Of a stretch of 64,000 bases of DNA, positions 1 to 9,528 are shown one piece after another. The stretch is taken from assembly GCF_014653945.1 (NCBI RefSeq), contig NZ_BNAU01000006.1, positions 248,001 to 312,000 of the forward strand. The letters are read 5' to 3'. The notes below the pieces were generated by a model. It saw only the letters and a program-made list of their open reading frames with translations. It was not told the DNA's origin and searched no databases. Positions within the stretch are counted from its first letter, which is position 1. The number at the start of each line of letters is the position of its first letter. Source of the stretch: Amycolatopsis deserti (lineage in GTDB: Bacteria > Actinomycetota > Actinomycetes > Mycobacteriales > Pseudonocardiaceae). Position numbers and translations under genes: made by a program.

Positions 1-497
1 GCCCGCTGCTGCAGGACGGCCCGGTGCCCACGGCCGAGCAGGGCGCGCTCTCCCGGATCACCGTGCAGACCCGCGGCGGCACGGTCCTCGCCCAGTACGC
101 CTACCCGCAGGAGCCGGTGTTCGCGCCGGGCGCGGGCGGCAGCACCGGAGTCTCCTCGATCCTCGCCGCCGACCCGCTCGACCCGTCGCGCTACCTGGTG
201 ATGGAGCGCGCGTTCGTCTCCGGGGTCGGCAACAAGGTGCGGATCTACGAGATCGACACCCGCGGCGCGACCAACGTCCTGCACACCGCTTCGCTGCAGG
301 GCGCGAAGGTCCAGCCGGTCCGCAAGAAGCTGTTGCTCGACCTGTCGGACCACCCGCTGTCCAAGGTCGACAACGTCGAGGGCATGACCTGGGGGCCGCG
401 CCTGCCCAGCGGTGAACGCACCCTGGTGCTGGTCAGCGACGACAACTTCTCGGCGAACCAGATCACGCAGGTCATCGCATTCGCGGTGCGCCGATAG
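1..497 (+). CDS. Esterase-like activity of phytase family protein, C-terminal part (5' end outside window)
   Basis: The reading frame is open to the left edge, so only the last ~165 residues are present; an internal GTG at 24 is not a convincing start. The segment has the character of the phytase-like beta-propeller family: blade-type stretches such as [17 protein letters not shown], then [19 protein letters not shown] and [10 protein letters not shown]. In this family the phrase around NVEGM and the final SDDNF strand are typical of the last blades. Members are usually exported proteins thought to act on phosphate esters, but no catalytic residue can be confirmed in a fragment. It ends 31 bases before leuS, which has its own promoter-like element. 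Confidence 0.7.
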   Translation, partial: PLLQDGPVPTAEQGALSRITVQTRGGTVLAQYAYPQEPVFAPGAGGSTGVSSILAADPLDPSRYLVMERAFVSGVGNKVRIYEIDTRGATNVLHTASLQGAKVQPVRKKLLLDLSDHPLSKVDNVEGMTWGPRLPSGERTLVLVSDDNFSANQITQVIAFAVRR

Positions 498-516
498 GCG
501 GGTCGGCCGGGCCGCT

Positions 517-522
517 TACCAT
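517..522 (+). promoter_or_regulatory. -10 element for a leaderless leuS mRNA
   Basis: TACCAT lies exactly at -12 to -7 relative to the GTG at 529, and no Shine-Dalgarno sequence precedes that GTG. This is the geometry of actinobacterial leaderless transcripts. It supports choosing GTG 529 over the longer upstream frame. Confidence 0.5.
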
Positions 523-528
523 GGTTGG

Positions 529-3378
529 GTGAGTGAAGCAATCGAGGAAACGCCCGGCCACCGGTACAACGCCGACCTGGCCGGTCGGGTCGAGCTGCGC
601 TGGCAGAACTACTGGGCCGATCACGGCACCTTCCACGCACCGAACCCGGCCGGCTCGCTGGCGACCGACTCCAGCGTTCCCTCGGACAAGCTCTTCGTGC
701 AGGACATGTTCCCCTACCCGTCGGGGGCCGGCCTGCACGTGGGGCATCCGCTGGGCTTCATCGCCACCGACGTCTACGCCCGCTACCACCGCATGATCGG
801 GCGCAACGTCCTGCACACCATGGGCTTCGACGCCTTCGGCCTGCCCGCCGAGCAGTACGCGGTGCAGACCGGGCAGCACCCGCGCAAGACCACCGAGCAG
901 AACATGGAGACCTACCTGCGGCAGATCCGCAGGCTGGGCCTTGGCCACGACGAGCGCCGCCGGATCGCGACGATCGACCCGGACTACTACAAGTGGACCC
1001 AGTGGATCTTCCTGAAGATCTACAACTCCTGGTACGACGAGAAGCAGGGCAAGGCCCGGCCCATCGTCGAGCTGGAGGCCGAGTACGCGCAGGACAAGCG
1101 CCGCACGCCCGACGGCCGCGGCTGGTGCGAGCTGACCCGCGCCGAGCAGCTGAAGATCCTGGACGAGCACCGGCTGGCCTACATCTCCGAGGCGCCGGTG
1201 AACTGGTGCCCCGGTCTGGGCACCGTGCTGTCCAACGAGGAGGTCACCCCGGACGGCCGCAGCGAGCGCGGCAACTTCCCGGTGTTCCGCCGCAACCTGC
1301 GCCAGTGGATGATGCGCATCACCGCCTACGCCGACCGCCTGGTCGACGACCTGGACCGGCTGGAGTGGCCGGAGAAGGTCAAGTCGATGCAGCGCAACTG
1401 GATCGGCCGGTCGCACGGTGCGCGCGTCAACTTCGCCGCCGGTCAGCACAAGATCGAGGTCTTCACCACCCGGCCGGACACCCTGTTCGGCGCCACCTAC
1501 ATGGTGCTGGCGCCCGAGCACCCGCTGGTCGACGAGCTGACCACCGACGCGTGGCCGTCCGATGTGGACGAGCGCTGGACCGGTGGCGCCGCCACCCCGG
1601 CCGAGGCGGTCGCGGCCTACCGCCGCGCCGCGTCCCGCAAGTCCGAACTGGACCGCCAGGAGAGCAAGGACAAGACGGGCGTCTTCGTCGGCTCGTACGC
1701 GGTGAACCCGGTCAACGGCAAGCAGATCCCGGTCTTCATCGCCGACTACGTGCTGATGGGCTACGGCACCGGCGCGATCATGGCGGTGCCCGCCCAGGAC
1801 CAGCGCGACTGGGACTTCGCGGAGAAGTTCGGGCTGGAGATCGTCCGCACGGTCCAGCCGAGCGAGGGCTTCGACGGCAAGGCCTACACCGGTGACGGGG
1901 TGGCGATCAACAGTCGCCAAGAAAACGGACTCAGCCTGGACGGCCTGAACGTCGACGACGCCAAGAAGACGATCATCGCCTGGCTGGAGGAGAACGGCCA
2001 CGGCGCCGGCACCGTGCAGTACAAGCTGCGCGACTGGCTGTTCTCGCGGCAGCGGTACTGGGGCGAGCCGTTCCCGATCGTCTACGACGAGGACGGCCAG
2101 GCGCACGCGATCCCGGAGCACCTGCTGCCGGTCGAGCTGCCCGAGGTGGACGACTACTCGCCGCGGACCTTCGACCCGGAGGACGCCGACAGCGAGCCGT
2201 CGCCGCCGCTGTCCCGCGCGAGCGACTGGGTCGAGGTCGAGCTGGACCTGGGCGATGGCAAGAAGACCTACCGCCGCGACACCAACACGATGCCCAACTG
2301 GGCCGGCTCGTGCTGGTACCAGCTGCGGTACATCGACCCGGACAACGCCGAGCGGTTCGTCGACGCCGGCAACGAGCAGTACTGGATGGGCCCGCGCCCC
2401 GGCGAGCACGGCGTGAACGACCCCGGCGGCGTCGACCTGTACGTCGGCGGCGTCGAGCACGCGGTGCTGCACCTGCTGTACTCGCGGTTCTGGCAGAAGG
2501 TGCTGTTCGACCTGGGCTACGTCAGCGCCGAGGAGCCGTACCGGCGGCTGTTCAACCAGGGCTACATCCAGGCCTACGCCTACACCGACGAGCGCGGCTT
2601 CTACGTCCCGGCCGAGGAGGTCGAGGAGAAGGACGGAAAGTTCTTCCACCAGGGCAAGGAAGTCAAGCAAGAGTACGGGAAGATGGGCAAGAGCCTGAAG
2701 AACGTGGTCACGCCCGACCAGATGGCGGCGGACTACGGGGCCGACACCTTCCGGTTCTACGAGATGTCGATGGGCCCGCTGGCCGACTCCCGGCCGTGGG
2801 CGACCAAGGACGTCGTCGGCGCCCACCGGTTCCTGCAGCGCGTGTGGCGCCTGGTGGTTTCGGAGCAGACCGGTGAGCTGCGCGTGTCGGCGGCCGAGGC
2901 GACGGACGAGGACCGCCGGATCCTGCACAAGACCATCGCCGGTGTCCGCGACGACTACTCCGGCCTGCGGTTCAACACCGCCGGCGCGAAGCTGATCGAG
3001 TACAACAACCACCTGACCAAGGTCTACGGCGCCGCCGAGTCGACGCCGCGCGAGCTGGTCGAGCCGCTGGTGCTGATGCTGGCGCCGCTGTGCCCGCACA
3101 TCGCCGAGGAGCTGTGGCACCGGCTGGGCCACGAGGGCTCGCTGGCGCACGGCCCGTTCCCGGTCGCCGACGAGAAGTTCCTGGTCGAAGACACGGTGGA
3201 GTACCCGATCCAGGTCAACGGCAAGGTCCGCGCGCGGATCCAGGTGCCCGCCGACGCGGGCAAGGACGCGGTCGAGGCCGCAGCCCTGGCCGACGAGAAG
3301 ATCGTGGCGTTGCTGAACGGCGGCACGCCGCGCAAGGTCATCGTCGTGCCGGGCCGCCTGGTGAACGTGGTCCTCTAG
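529..3378 (+). CDS. leuS: Leucyl-tRNA synthetase
   Basis: Charges tRNA-Leu with leucine in the cytoplasm; class Ia aminoacyl-tRNA synthetase, 949 residues, normal for actinobacterial LeuRS. The HIGH-type motif reads HVGH at residues 70-73 after PYPSGAGL, and the KMSKS loop reads KMGKS at 718-722. Between them sits the CP1 editing domain, with the [13 protein letters not shown] stretch (about residue 310), and the C-terminal part carries the anticodon-binding helices and a final small domain ([13 protein letters not shown]). GTG 529 is preferred because the conserved protein begins [15 protein letters not shown] and a TACCAT box is placed for leaderless initiation. The stop codon overlaps the stop of the convergent tetR gene in a shared CTAG. 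Confidence 0.97.
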   Translation: MSEAIEETPGHRYNADLAGRVELRWQNYWADHGTFHAPNPAGSLATDSSVPSDKLFVQDMFPYPSGAGLHVGHPLGFIATDVYARYHRMIGRNVLHTMGFDAFGLPAEQYAVQTGQHPRKTTEQNMETYLRQIRRLGLGHDERRRIATIDPDYYKWTQWIFLKIYNSWYDEKQGKARPIVELEAEYAQDKRRTPDGRGWCELTRAEQLKILDEHRLAYISEAPVNWCPGLGTVLSNEEVTPDGRSERGNFPVFRRNLRQWMMRITAYADRLVDDLDRLEWPEKVKSMQRNWIGRSHGARVNFAAGQHKIEVFTTRPDTLFGATYMVLAPEHPLVDELTTDAWPSDVDERWTGGAATPAEAVAAYRRAASRKSELDRQESKDKTGVFVGSYAVNPVNGKQIPVFIADYVLMGYGTGAIMAVPAQDQRDWDFAEKFGLEIVRTVQPSEGFDGKAYTGDGVAINSRQENGLSLDGLNVDDAKKTIIAWLEENGHGAGTVQYKLRDWLFSRQRYWGEPFPIVYDEDGQAHAIPEHLLPVELPEVDDYSPRTFDPEDADSEPSPPLSRASDWVEVELDLGDGKKTYRRDTNTMPNWAGSCWYQLRYIDPDNAERFVDAGNEQYWMGPRPGEHGVNDPGGVDLYVGGVEHAVLHLLYSRFWQKVLFDLGYVSAEEPYRRLFNQGYIQAYAYTDERGFYVPAEEVEEKDGKFFHQGKEVKQEYGKMGKSLKNVVTPDQMAADYGADTFRFYEMSMGPLADSRPWATKDVVGAHRFLQRVWRLVVSEQTGELRVSAAEATDEDRRILHKTIAGVRDDYSGLRFNTAGAKLIEYNNHLTKVYGAAESTPRELVEPLVLMLAPLCPHIAEELWHRLGHEGSLAHGPFPVADEKFLVEDTVEYPIQVNGKVRARIQVPADAGKDAVEAAALADEKIVALLNGGTPRKVIVVPGRLVNVVL

Positions 3379-4118
3379 GAGGCGTCGAGGCCGATCTCGC
3401 GCGCGAGATCGGCCAGCAGCGCGTCGAACACGGCGTCCGGCTTGGACATCGGGATCGGGTAGTTGCCGAACACCTCGAGCGTCACGTGCCCGTAGAGCCG
3501 CGCCCAGAACTGGATCATCACGTACGTGGTGCCCAGGTCGAGCTTCTCCGGCGGGAAGTCGACACCCGATTCGCGCAGGACGGCCAGCAGGTCGTCCTGG
3601 AACGCGGTCAGGTCGTCGTGCAGCTCGACCGGCACCGCCTCGGCCGGCGGGATCTCCAGCTGGAAGTTGGCCAGCAGGTGCCCGGCGGCGGTGAGGAAGA
3701 TCCGGCCGAACGGCTCGTTGGCCCGGTTCAGGGTCGCCACGCTGCCCGCCGCCGAGCCGACCTCGCCGGTCGGCGACGCGAACACGAGCGTGAACTCCTT
3801 GGTGTGCGTGAGCGCCCAGCGCCGGAAACCGCGGCAGATCGCGAAGAGCTGCACCGCGCCGTCGTCGGGCAGGCCGGAGATTTCCTCGGTGAGTTCGGCG
3901 GCCAGGTCGGCGACGACGTCGAGGCGCAGGTGCTCGACGAGGTCGTCGCGTGAGCCGTAGTACCGGTAGAGGGCGGGTGCGGTGATGCCGAGTTCACGGG
4001 CGATGGCCCGCAACGTCACGGCTTCCGGTCCGCGCTCGACGAGGAGCTTGCGCGCGGTGCGGCGGATGTCCTGATCGGTCGCCGCGCGCTCGCGACCCCG
4101 TCGGGTCGGCTTGTCCAT
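3375..4118 (-). CDS. TetR/AcrR family transcriptional regulator
   Basis: 247 residues. The N-terminal helix-turn-helix is clear: after a basic start ([21 protein letters not shown]) comes [28 protein letters not shown] at about residues 36-63, the canonical TetR recognition region. The C-terminal part ([28 protein letters not shown]) resembles the WHG-type ligand domain found in many actinobacterial TetR proteins; the ligand is unknown. It is divergent from the PfkB kinase with 284 bases between them, so either the kinase or an unlinked gene could be the target. ATG 4118 is supported by a TAGAAT box in leaderless position. Confidence 0.9.
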   Translation of the reverse strand: MDKPTRRGRERAATDQDIRRTARKLLVERGPEAVTLRAIARELGITAPALYRYYGSRDDLVEHLRLDVVADLAAELTEEISGLPDDGAVQLFAICRGFRRWALTHTKEFTLVFASPTGEVGSAAGSVATLNRANEPFGRIFLTAAGHLLANFQLEIPPAEAVPVELHDDLTAFQDDLLAVLRESGVDFPPEKLDLGTTYVMIQFWARLYGHVTLEVFGNYPIPMSKPDAVFDALLADLAREIGLDAS

Positions 4119-4124
4119 TCCGGC

Positions 4125-4130
4125 ATTCTA
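4125..4130 (-). promoter_or_regulatory. -10 element for leaderless tetR
   Basis: On the minus strand TAGAAT occupies -12 to -7 before the ATG at 4118, and there is no ribosome binding site. Confidence 0.5.
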
Positions 4131-4170
4131 GAAGGTGACCACGGCATTTCCGACGGAATCGGGCGCCGCC

Positions 4171-4206
4171 GGTACCGATCGCTCGGGGGGCTACGCGATC
4201 GGTACC
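4171..4206. repeat. Perfect 12-bp inverted repeat in the tetR/kinase intergenic region
   Basis: GGTACCGATCGC at 4171-4182 and its exact complement at 4195-4206, separated by 12 bases. It lies between two divergent genes, so a terminator role is unlikely. It could be a paired operator or a cruciform-forming element. The rest of the 4119-4402 gap holds a second, smaller inverted repeat near the kinase. Confidence 0.6.
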
Positions 4207-4358
4207 AGCGACCCGATGCCCGGCCTCCGGTGGCGCAACCGGGTGCCGGACGCCAAGTGAGAGCCCGCGTGAACCCTGGCGGGACGCCCCGATGTCGAGA
4301 TTGCCCCAATCGGGTGAACGCCGCGGACGCTCACCCTAGTGTCGCACCGTTCGCCCCA

Positions 4359-4376
4359 GAAGTTACAAGAAACTTC
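4359..4376. promoter_or_regulatory. Candidate operator upstream of PfkB kinase
   Basis: Inverted repeat GAAGTT-N6-AACTTC, 27 bases before the kinase start, in a locally AT-richer stretch. Size and position fit an operator for a dimeric regulator; which regulator is not shown by the sequence. Confidence 0.4.
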
Positions 4377-4402
4377 ACGTTTGCATAGAGAAGAATGCCC
4401 GG

Positions 4403-5275
4403 ATGGCTTGCGACGTTCTGGTGGTCGGCTCCGCCAACGCTGATCTCGTGGTCCCCGCCGAGCGCCGGCCCGGGCCCGGCGAGACCGTGCTGGGCGGCGA
4501 CACGGTGGTCTCCCCCGGCGGCAAGGGGGCGAACACCGCGGTCGCGGCGGCCCGGCTCGGCGCCGGGGTCGCCCTGCTCGGCGCGGTCGGTGAGGACCCC
4601 TACGGCGATCTGCTGCTCGATTCGCTGCGCGACGCCGGTGTCCGCACCGATCTGGTGCGGCGGGTGGCCCGGCCGACCGGCATCGCCTACATCACCGTGA
4701 CGCCGGACGGCGAGAACTCGATCCTGGTCTCCCCCGGCGCGAACACCGCGCTCGAACCGTCCGTGGTGGACAGCGCGCTGGACGGGGCGAAGGTGGTGGT
4801 CGCGTCGATGGAGATCCCGCTCGCGACGGTCGAGCGGACGGTCGCGGCCGCCGCCGAGAAGGGCGTCTGCAGCCTGCTCAACCTGTCCCCGGTCGCCGCG
4901 GTGAGCGCGGAGACCCTCGCCGCGCTCGACGTGCTGCTGGTCAACGAGCACGAGGCCGCGTGGCTGCTCGGCGACGGGGTGCCGCCGGAGCGGCTGCTCG
5001 ACCTCGGGCCGTCCGCGGCGGTCGTGACACTGGGCGCGCGCGGGGCGCTGGTGCTGACCGGCGACGGGGCCACCGAGGTCGCGGCGCCGAAGGTGACGCC
5101 CGTGGACACCACCGGCGCGGGCGACGGGTTCGCCGGTGCGCTGGCCGCGGCGATCGCGGAGGGCAAGCACCTGGAGACGGCGGCGCGACGGGCGGCGCAG
5201 GTCGCCGCGATCTCGGTCACCCGGCCCGGCGCGCAGCCCTCTTATCCGACCGCTGCGGAAGTCGCGGGTTCGTGA
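4403..5275 (+). CDS. PfkB/ribokinase family sugar kinase
   Basis: 290 residues, ATP-dependent phosphorylation of a sugar or nucleoside. N-terminal signature VVGSANADLV then SPGGKGANTAVAAARLGA (residues ~35-53, sugar-binding GGKG motif), and the C-terminal PfkB signature DTTGAGDGFAGAL, with catalytic Asp241 in GAGD. The pattern is closest to ribokinase, but substrate cannot be assigned without comparison; adenosine or 1-phosphofructokinase relatives are possible. It lies 43 bases upstream of PTS enzyme I on the same strand, suggesting a link to carbohydrate uptake. Upstream are weak GAGAAG pairing sequence and an inverted repeat that may be an operator. Confidence 0.85.
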   Translation: MACDVLVVGSANADLVVPAERRPGPGETVLGGDTVVSPGGKGANTAVAAARLGAGVALLGAVGEDPYGDLLLDSLRDAGVRTDLVRRVARPTGIAYITVTPDGENSILVSPGANTALEPSVVDSALDGAKVVVASMEIPLATVERTVAAAAEKGVCSLLNLSPVAAVSAETLAALDVLLVNEHEAAWLLGDGVPPERLLDLGPSAAVVTLGARGALVLTGDGATEVAAPKVTPVDTTGAGDGFAGALAAAIAEGKHLETAARRAAQVAAISVTRPGAQPSYPTAAEVAGS

Positions 5276-5306
5276 AACGCTGGTCCGGAACGGATCCGGA
5301 GAGGGT

Positions 5307-5320
5307 ATGGTCTAGACCAT
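5307..5320. promoter_or_regulatory. DasR-type (dre) operator overlapping the ptsI -10 box and start codon
   Basis: ATGGTCTAGACCAT is a perfect 14-bp palindrome containing the core TGGTCTAGACCA known as the DasR responsive element in Streptomyces. DasR is the GntR-family repressor of N-acetylglucosamine uptake and of pts genes. The left half forms a TATGGT -10 box (5306-5311) and the right half includes the first two bases of the ptsI ATG (5319), so a bound repressor would block RNA polymerase directly. Confidence 0.8.
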
Positions 5321-6950
5321 GTCGGAAACGAGGCTGTCCGGAGTACCGGTGAGCCCGGGGCGCGCGAGCGGTCCGGTCGTCGCCGTGGCCGAACCCGCCG
5401 CCGCGCCCGCGAGCGGGCCGGCGCCGTCCGATCCGCAGGCCGAGGCCGCGCGGATCGCGCCCGCCGCACAGGCGGTCGCCGCGCGGCTGGAAGCGCTTGC
5501 CGGGCAGGCGACCGGTGACGCCGCGACGATCCTGCTGACCACCGCGGCGATGGCCGGTGACCCGGCGCTGGTCAGCGAGGCGGAACGGCTGGTCGTCGCG
5601 GAGGGCAGGCCGGCCCCGCGGGCGGTGTACGAGGCGGCGAACGGCTTCGCGAAAGCGCTTGCAGCCGCTGGCGGGTACATGGCCGAGCGCGTGCGCGATG
5701 TCGAGGACATCCGGGACCGCGTGATCGCCGAACTGCAGGGCGTGACGCCGCCCGGGGTGCCGGAGCTGACCGGCCCGAGTGTGCTGGTCGCGCGGGACCT
5801 GGCGCCTGCCGACACGGCGGGCCTCGACCCGGCGCGGGTGCTGGCATTGGTGACCGAGGAGGGCGGGCCGACCAGCCACACCGCGATCCTGGCCCGGTCG
5901 CTCGGGATCCCGGCGGTCGTGGCGGTGCGCGGGGTCTTGGCGGTGGGCGCGGAGGCGCTGCTCGTGGACGGCGACACCGGCGTGGTGGAGGTCGTCGCGG
6001 CGGACGCGCCGGTGGTGGCCGCGGTGCGCGAGGGCGCGGCGGAGTGGAACGGCGTCGGCGCGACGGCGGACGGTCACCGGGTCAAGGTGCTCGGCAACGT
6101 CGGTTCACCCGCGGACGCGACCGCCGCGGCGGAGGCGGGGGCCGAGGGCGTCGGCCTGTTCCGCACGGAGTTCTGCTACCTGGACGCCCCGGCCGAGCCT
6201 TCCGTGGACGAGCAACGCGCGGCGTACGCCGCGGTGCTGGCGCCGTTCGCCGGGAAGCCGGTGATCGTGCGGACGCTGGACGCGGGGGCGGACAAGCCGC
6301 TGGCGTTCCTGTCCCCGGAGGCGGAACCGAACCCGGCGCTCGGCGTGCGCGGTGTGCGTGTGGCGTTCGACCGGCCGGACGTGCTGGACCGGCAGCTGGA
6401 GGCGATCGCGGGCGCGGCGGCGGATTCGGGCGCCGAGGTGTCGGTGATGGCGCCGATGGTGGCGACCGCGACGGAGGCGGCGTGGTTCGCCGAACGCGTC
6501 AGGGCCGCGGGAATCGCGCGGGCCGGGGTGATGATCGAGGTGCCGGCGGCGGCGCTGGCGGCGGAGGAGATCCTGGCGGCGGTCGACTTCGTGTCGGTGG
6601 GCACGAACGACCTGGCGCAGTACACGTTCGCCGCCGACCGGCAGCTGGGCGCGGTGGCGGCGTTGAACGACCCGTGGCAACCCGCGCTGCTGAGGCTGAT
6701 CGCGCTGATCGGCCGAGCCGCCGCGGCGACCGGCAAACCGGCGGGCGTCTGCGGCGAGGCGGCGGCGGACCCCCTGCTGGCCCGCGTGCTGACGGGCCTG
6801 GGAATGACCAGCCTGTCGATGAACGCGAGCGCGATCCGCGCGGTGGGAGCCGGCCTGGCACAGGCGACGCTGGCGGACTGCGAAGCGGCGGCCGAGGCAG
6901 CCCTGGCGACCCAATCCCCAGCCGAGGCGCGCAGCGCCGCAAGAGGCTGA
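5319..6950 (+). CDS. ptsI: Phosphoenolpyruvate-protein phosphotransferase (PTS enzyme I)
   Basis: 543 residues; transfers phosphate from phosphoenolpyruvate to HPr, the first step of PTS sugar uptake. The phosphorylated histidine is His187 in GGPTSHTAILARSLGIPAV. The C-terminal PEP-binding TIM barrel shows GLFRTEF, RTLDAGADKPL, FVSVGTNDLAQYT and the active-site Cys478 in GVCGEAAAD. HPr and enzyme IIA genes are not adjacent, so enzyme I stands apart from its partners here. ATG 5319 is fixed by a -10 box eight bases upstream and by the conserved start; the DasR-type palindrome over this start suggests repression relieved by amino-sugar metabolites. Confidence 0.95.
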   Translation: MSETRLSGVPVSPGRASGPVVAVAEPAAAPASGPAPSDPQAEAARIAPAAQAVAARLEALAGQATGDAATILLTTAAMAGDPALVSEAERLVVAEGRPAPRAVYEAANGFAKALAAAGGYMAERVRDVEDIRDRVIAELQGVTPPGVPELTGPSVLVARDLAPADTAGLDPARVLALVTEEGGPTSHTAILARSLGIPAVVAVRGVLAVGAEALLVDGDTGVVEVVAADAPVVAAVREGAAEWNGVGATADGHRVKVLGNVGSPADATAAAEAGAEGVGLFRTEFCYLDAPAEPSVDEQRAAYAAVLAPFAGKPVIVRTLDAGADKPLAFLSPEAEPNPALGVRGVRVAFDRPDVLDRQLEAIAGAAADSGAEVSVMAPMVATATEAAWFAERVRAAGIARAGVMIEVPAAALAAEEILAAVDFVSVGTNDLAQYTFAADRQLGAVAALNDPWQPALLRLIALIGRAAAATGKPAGVCGEAAADPLLARVLTGLGMTSLSMNASAIRAVGAGLAQATLADCEAAAEAALATQSPAEARSAARG

Positions 6951-7084
6951 CAGGCGGGGCCGCCCCACCGACGGCGATCTCCCACCGCCGCGCCGCTGAG
7001 CGGCGCACCCGCCCCGCACTGACGGCCGGCTCGCGCCGCCGCGCGGGGCGACGGGCGACCCCGCACCGCCCCCGGCGGCAGCCC

Positions 7085-7702
7085 TTAATGCCCGAAGAAC
7101 CCCCGCCGCGGGTGGCGGATCACCAGCGAACCTCCGTGCAACCGGCCCGCGAACACCAGCCGTGGGTTGCCGGGCTTGCCGTCCGAGCCCGTCTTGTCCT
7201 GCAGCGAGCCGTACTTGATCTCGGTGATCGCGTTCAGGTCGACCGCCGCGTGGTCCGGGATGATCACCTCGACCGAGCCCCACTTGCAGTCCAGCTCGAC
7301 GCGCACCACCGGGGCCGTCACCTGCGCGTCGCTGAAATCGAGCTTCGTGGAGCCGTACCGGTTGCGCACCACCACCTCGGGCGGGACCAGCCACCGGCCG
7401 TTGCGCACCAGCGCCGAGTACTTCGCGTTCAGCTCGAGCCGCTGGTCCGGCGCGTACGACACCGTCGGCGCCGCCGGGTACACCTCCGGGTGCACCAGCC
7501 CGGGCAGGTCCGCGAGCACCGCGTTCAGCTCACCCCGCGTGCGCGCCGCCAGCGCCGTGTCGGTCCGCTCGGTGAACTCGTCCAAGTCGATCATGCCGCG
7601 GCCGATCGCCTTCTGCAGCACCTCGACGACGTGCTCGCGCTCCGCGTCCGACACCCGCAGGTCGCGCGGGCTCATCGGCTTGGTCCCGGTCTCCTCGCCC
7701 AT
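7085..7702 (-). CDS. DUF1707 domain protein with LiaF-like C-terminal domain
   Basis: 205 residues, no signal peptide or membrane segment. Residues ~12-55 carry the DUF1707 SHOCT-like pattern LRVSDAEREHVVEVLQKAIGRGMIDLDEFTERTDTALAARTRGEL. The remaining beta-rich part (WGSVEVIIPDHAAVDLNA, LVIRHPRRGFFGH) resembles the cell-wall-active-antibiotic response domain at the end of LiaF proteins. The combination is common in actinobacteria and is associated with envelope stress sensing, but the molecular role is unknown. It lies 48 bases downstream of the response regulator on the same strand, yet has its own leaderless-type promoter box. Confidence 0.8.
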   Translation of the reverse strand: MGEETGTKPMSPRDLRVSDAEREHVVEVLQKAIGRGMIDLDEFTERTDTALAARTRGELNAVLADLPGLVHPEVYPAAPTVSYAPDQRLELNAKYSALVRNGRWLVPPEVVVRNRYGSTKLDFSDAQVTAPVVRVELDCKWGSVEVIIPDHAAVDLNAITEIKYGSLQDKTGSDGKPGNPRLVFAGRLHGGSLVIRHPRRGFFGH

Positions 7703-7708
7703 GCCACC

Positions 7709-7714
7709 ACGCTA
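7709..7714 (-). promoter_or_regulatory. -10 element for leaderless DUF1707 gene
   Basis: TAGCGT on the minus strand at exactly -12 to -7 before the ATG at 7702. Confidence 0.45.
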
Positions 7715-7750
7715 CGACCGGAGACCCCGGGACGAGATCCGGGAAAATCC

Positions 7751-8395
7751 CTAGTCTTCGTCCAGCCCGTGCTCGATCGCGTAGCGCGCCAGCTCCACCC
7801 GGTTGTGCAGCTGCAGCTTCCGCAGCGTCGACTGCACGTGGTTCTCCACCGTCCGGTGCGACAACACCAGCCGCTCGGCGATCTGCCGCGCGGTGAGGCC
7901 CTTCGCGACCAGCCGCAGCACGTCGGTCTCCCGCTCGGTCAGCCGCGGCGGCGCCACCCCGCCCGCCGGCGCGTCCGCCATCCGGCGGTACTCGCCCAGC
8001 ACCAGGCCGGCCAGGCCGGGCGTGAACACCGGGTCGCCCTCCGCGGTCCGCCGCACCGCCTCGACCAGCTCCCGCACCGACGCCGACTTCACCAGGTACC
8101 CGGACGCCCCGGCCTTGACCGCCTCCAGCACGTCGCTGTGCTCGCCGCTGGCCGACAGCACCAGCACCCGGGTGTCCGGCAGCGACGTGGTGATCTCGCG
8201 CGTCGCGTCGACCCCGGAGGTGTTGCCCAGGTTCATGTCCATCAGCACGACGTCCGGCCGCACCGCGGTCGCGATGCGCACCGCGGCGGTGGCGTCCGGC
8301 GCGGTCGCCCGCACGTCGAACCCGTTCTCGGTCAGGTCGCGGGCCACACCGTCCCGCCAGATCGGGTGGTCGTCGACGACCATCACGCTGATCAT
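7751..8395 (-). CDS. NarL/LuxR-type response regulator
   Basis: 214 residues. Receiver domain with the acidic pair Asp8-Asp9, phospho-acceptor Asp53 in VVLMDMNLG and the Lys of LVKSASVREL. The C-terminal LuxR helix-turn-helix reads LTERETDVLRLVAKGLTARQIAERLVLSHRTVENH. The ATG at 8395 overlaps the kinase stop codon as ATGA, indicating translational coupling. It is the cognate partner of the upstream kinase. Arrangement and kinase type recall the MacRS system of Streptomyces, whose targets are membrane and lipoprotein genes; its regulon here cannot be read from the window. Confidence 0.93.
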   Translation of the reverse strand: MISVMVVDDHPIWRDGVARDLTENGFDVRATAPDATAAVRIATAVRPDVVLMDMNLGNTSGVDATREITTSLPDTRVLVLSASGEHSDVLEAVKAGASGYLVKSASVRELVEAVRRTAEGDPVFTPGLAGLVLGEYRRMADAPAGGVAPPRLTERETDVLRLVAKGLTARQIAERLVLSHRTVENHVQSTLRKLQLHNRVELARYAIEHGLDED

Positions 8396-9528
8396 GTCCT
8401 CGGCACCCGGATCTCCCATTCGGTCCCCTGTCCTGGCGCGGTCTCCAGGGAGATCGTGCCACCGAGTTCGGCCACGCGTCCCCGCATCGAGCGAACAACG
8501 CCCATCCGGCCCTCACTCTCCGCGTCCGCGAGCCGTCCCTCGGGGATGCCCGGACCGTCGTCCCGCACGGTCACCACGACCTCGCGGCCGACGTCCTCCA
8601 GCAGCACCCACGCCTTCGCCGCCGGGCCCGCGTGCTTGTCGACGTTGGACAGGGCCTCGCGGACCACGGCGACCAGCTCCGCGGTCGTCTCGGACGGCAG
8701 GTTCACCTCGCCCGCCGGCGCCGCGACCTGCACCTTCGACGATCCGAGCAGCTGCAGCGCGGCCCGCAGATCGGTCTCGCCGGTGCTGTGCCGCCGCGGC
8801 CCGGAGGAAACCAGCGCGCGCAGCGCGATCTCCTGTTCACCGGCCAGTTCGGCGAGCTCGGCAGCCTCCCCGCCCAGTTCCGCGCCGCGCCGCCGGACGC
8901 GGGCCAGCACCTGCAGGACGCTGTCGTGGATGTCGCGCGCCAGCCGTTCCCGCTCGGCGTTGGCGACCTCGGTGCGCAGCGCCTCGGCGAGCACGGCCGC
9001 CGACTTGCGCGCGGTCGACGCGCTCATGCCGATCAGCAGCCCGCTCGCGACCAGCAGCACGCCGTCGCGCGCCACATCGAGGGTGAACCCCTGCCGGGCG
9101 ACGCCCGTCGCGGCCGCGATCACCAGCCCGGCCGCGACGCCGCCCACCCCGCCGAACCGGGTGCCCGCCGCGACCGGCGCGCCGGCCACCCACACCGTCG
9201 TGATCAGCGGAGCCACCGCCGCGTTCTGCTCGTCGGTCAGGATCCACGGCGAGGTCAGCATCAGGGCGCACGTGACCAGCACATCCGCGAAGACGAACCA
9301 CCGCCACCGCCACCGCAGCGCCTCGCGCGCGTAGACCAGAGCGGTCGCGACCGTCCACAGTGTCATCCCGCCGAGCACCGCCCACGCCAGCCACGGCCGC
9401 TGGTAGCCGTCGCTGTGCACGATCACCGCGCCCACCGCGAACAGCAGCGTCAGCACCCGCAGGCCGATCGTGCCCCACCACAGCGGGGTGGCCGGTTCGC
9501 GCGCGGTGGGCCCGAACCGGCGGCTCAC
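8392..9528 (-). CDS. Sensor histidine kinase, MacS-like (HisKA_3 type)
   Basis: 378 residues. The N-terminal half holds about five or six membrane segments between residues 18 and 172, of the DUF5931 style seen in MacS-like kinases. It is followed by the dimerisation helix with phospho-acceptor His201 in RDIHDSVLQVLARV, and an HATPase_c domain with the N box (VREALSNVDKHA), DDGPGIP and the GMGVVRSM-like lid segment. GTG 9528 overlaps the stop of the upstream transporter as GTGA, so transporter, kinase and regulator are one operon. The signal is probably membrane-derived, since there is no large extracellular loop. Confidence 0.92.
   Translation of the reverse strand: MSRRFGPTAREPATPLWWGTIGLRVLTLLFAVGAVIVHSDGYQRPWLAWAVLGGMTLWTVATALVYAREALRWRWRWFVFADVLVTCALMLTSPWILTDEQNAAVAPLITTVWVAGAPVAAGTRFGGVGGVAAGLVIAAATGVARQGFTLDVARDGVLLVASGLLIGMSASTARKSAAVLAEALRTEVANAERERLARDIHDSVLQVLARVRRRGAELGGEAAELAELAGEQEIALRALVSSGPRRHSTGETDLRAALQLLGSSKVQVAAPAGEVNLPSETTAELVAVVREALSNVDKHAGPAAKAWVLLEDVGREVVVTVRDDGPGIPEGRLADAESEGRMGVVRSMRGRVAELGGTISLETAPGQGTEWEIRVPRT

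Noticed and set aside
472-3150. Very long open frame opposite leuS
   Set aside because: Typical antisense shadow of a high-GC gene: low-complexity Val/Leu/Arg/Gly-rich translation and no start signal; leuS is unambiguous.
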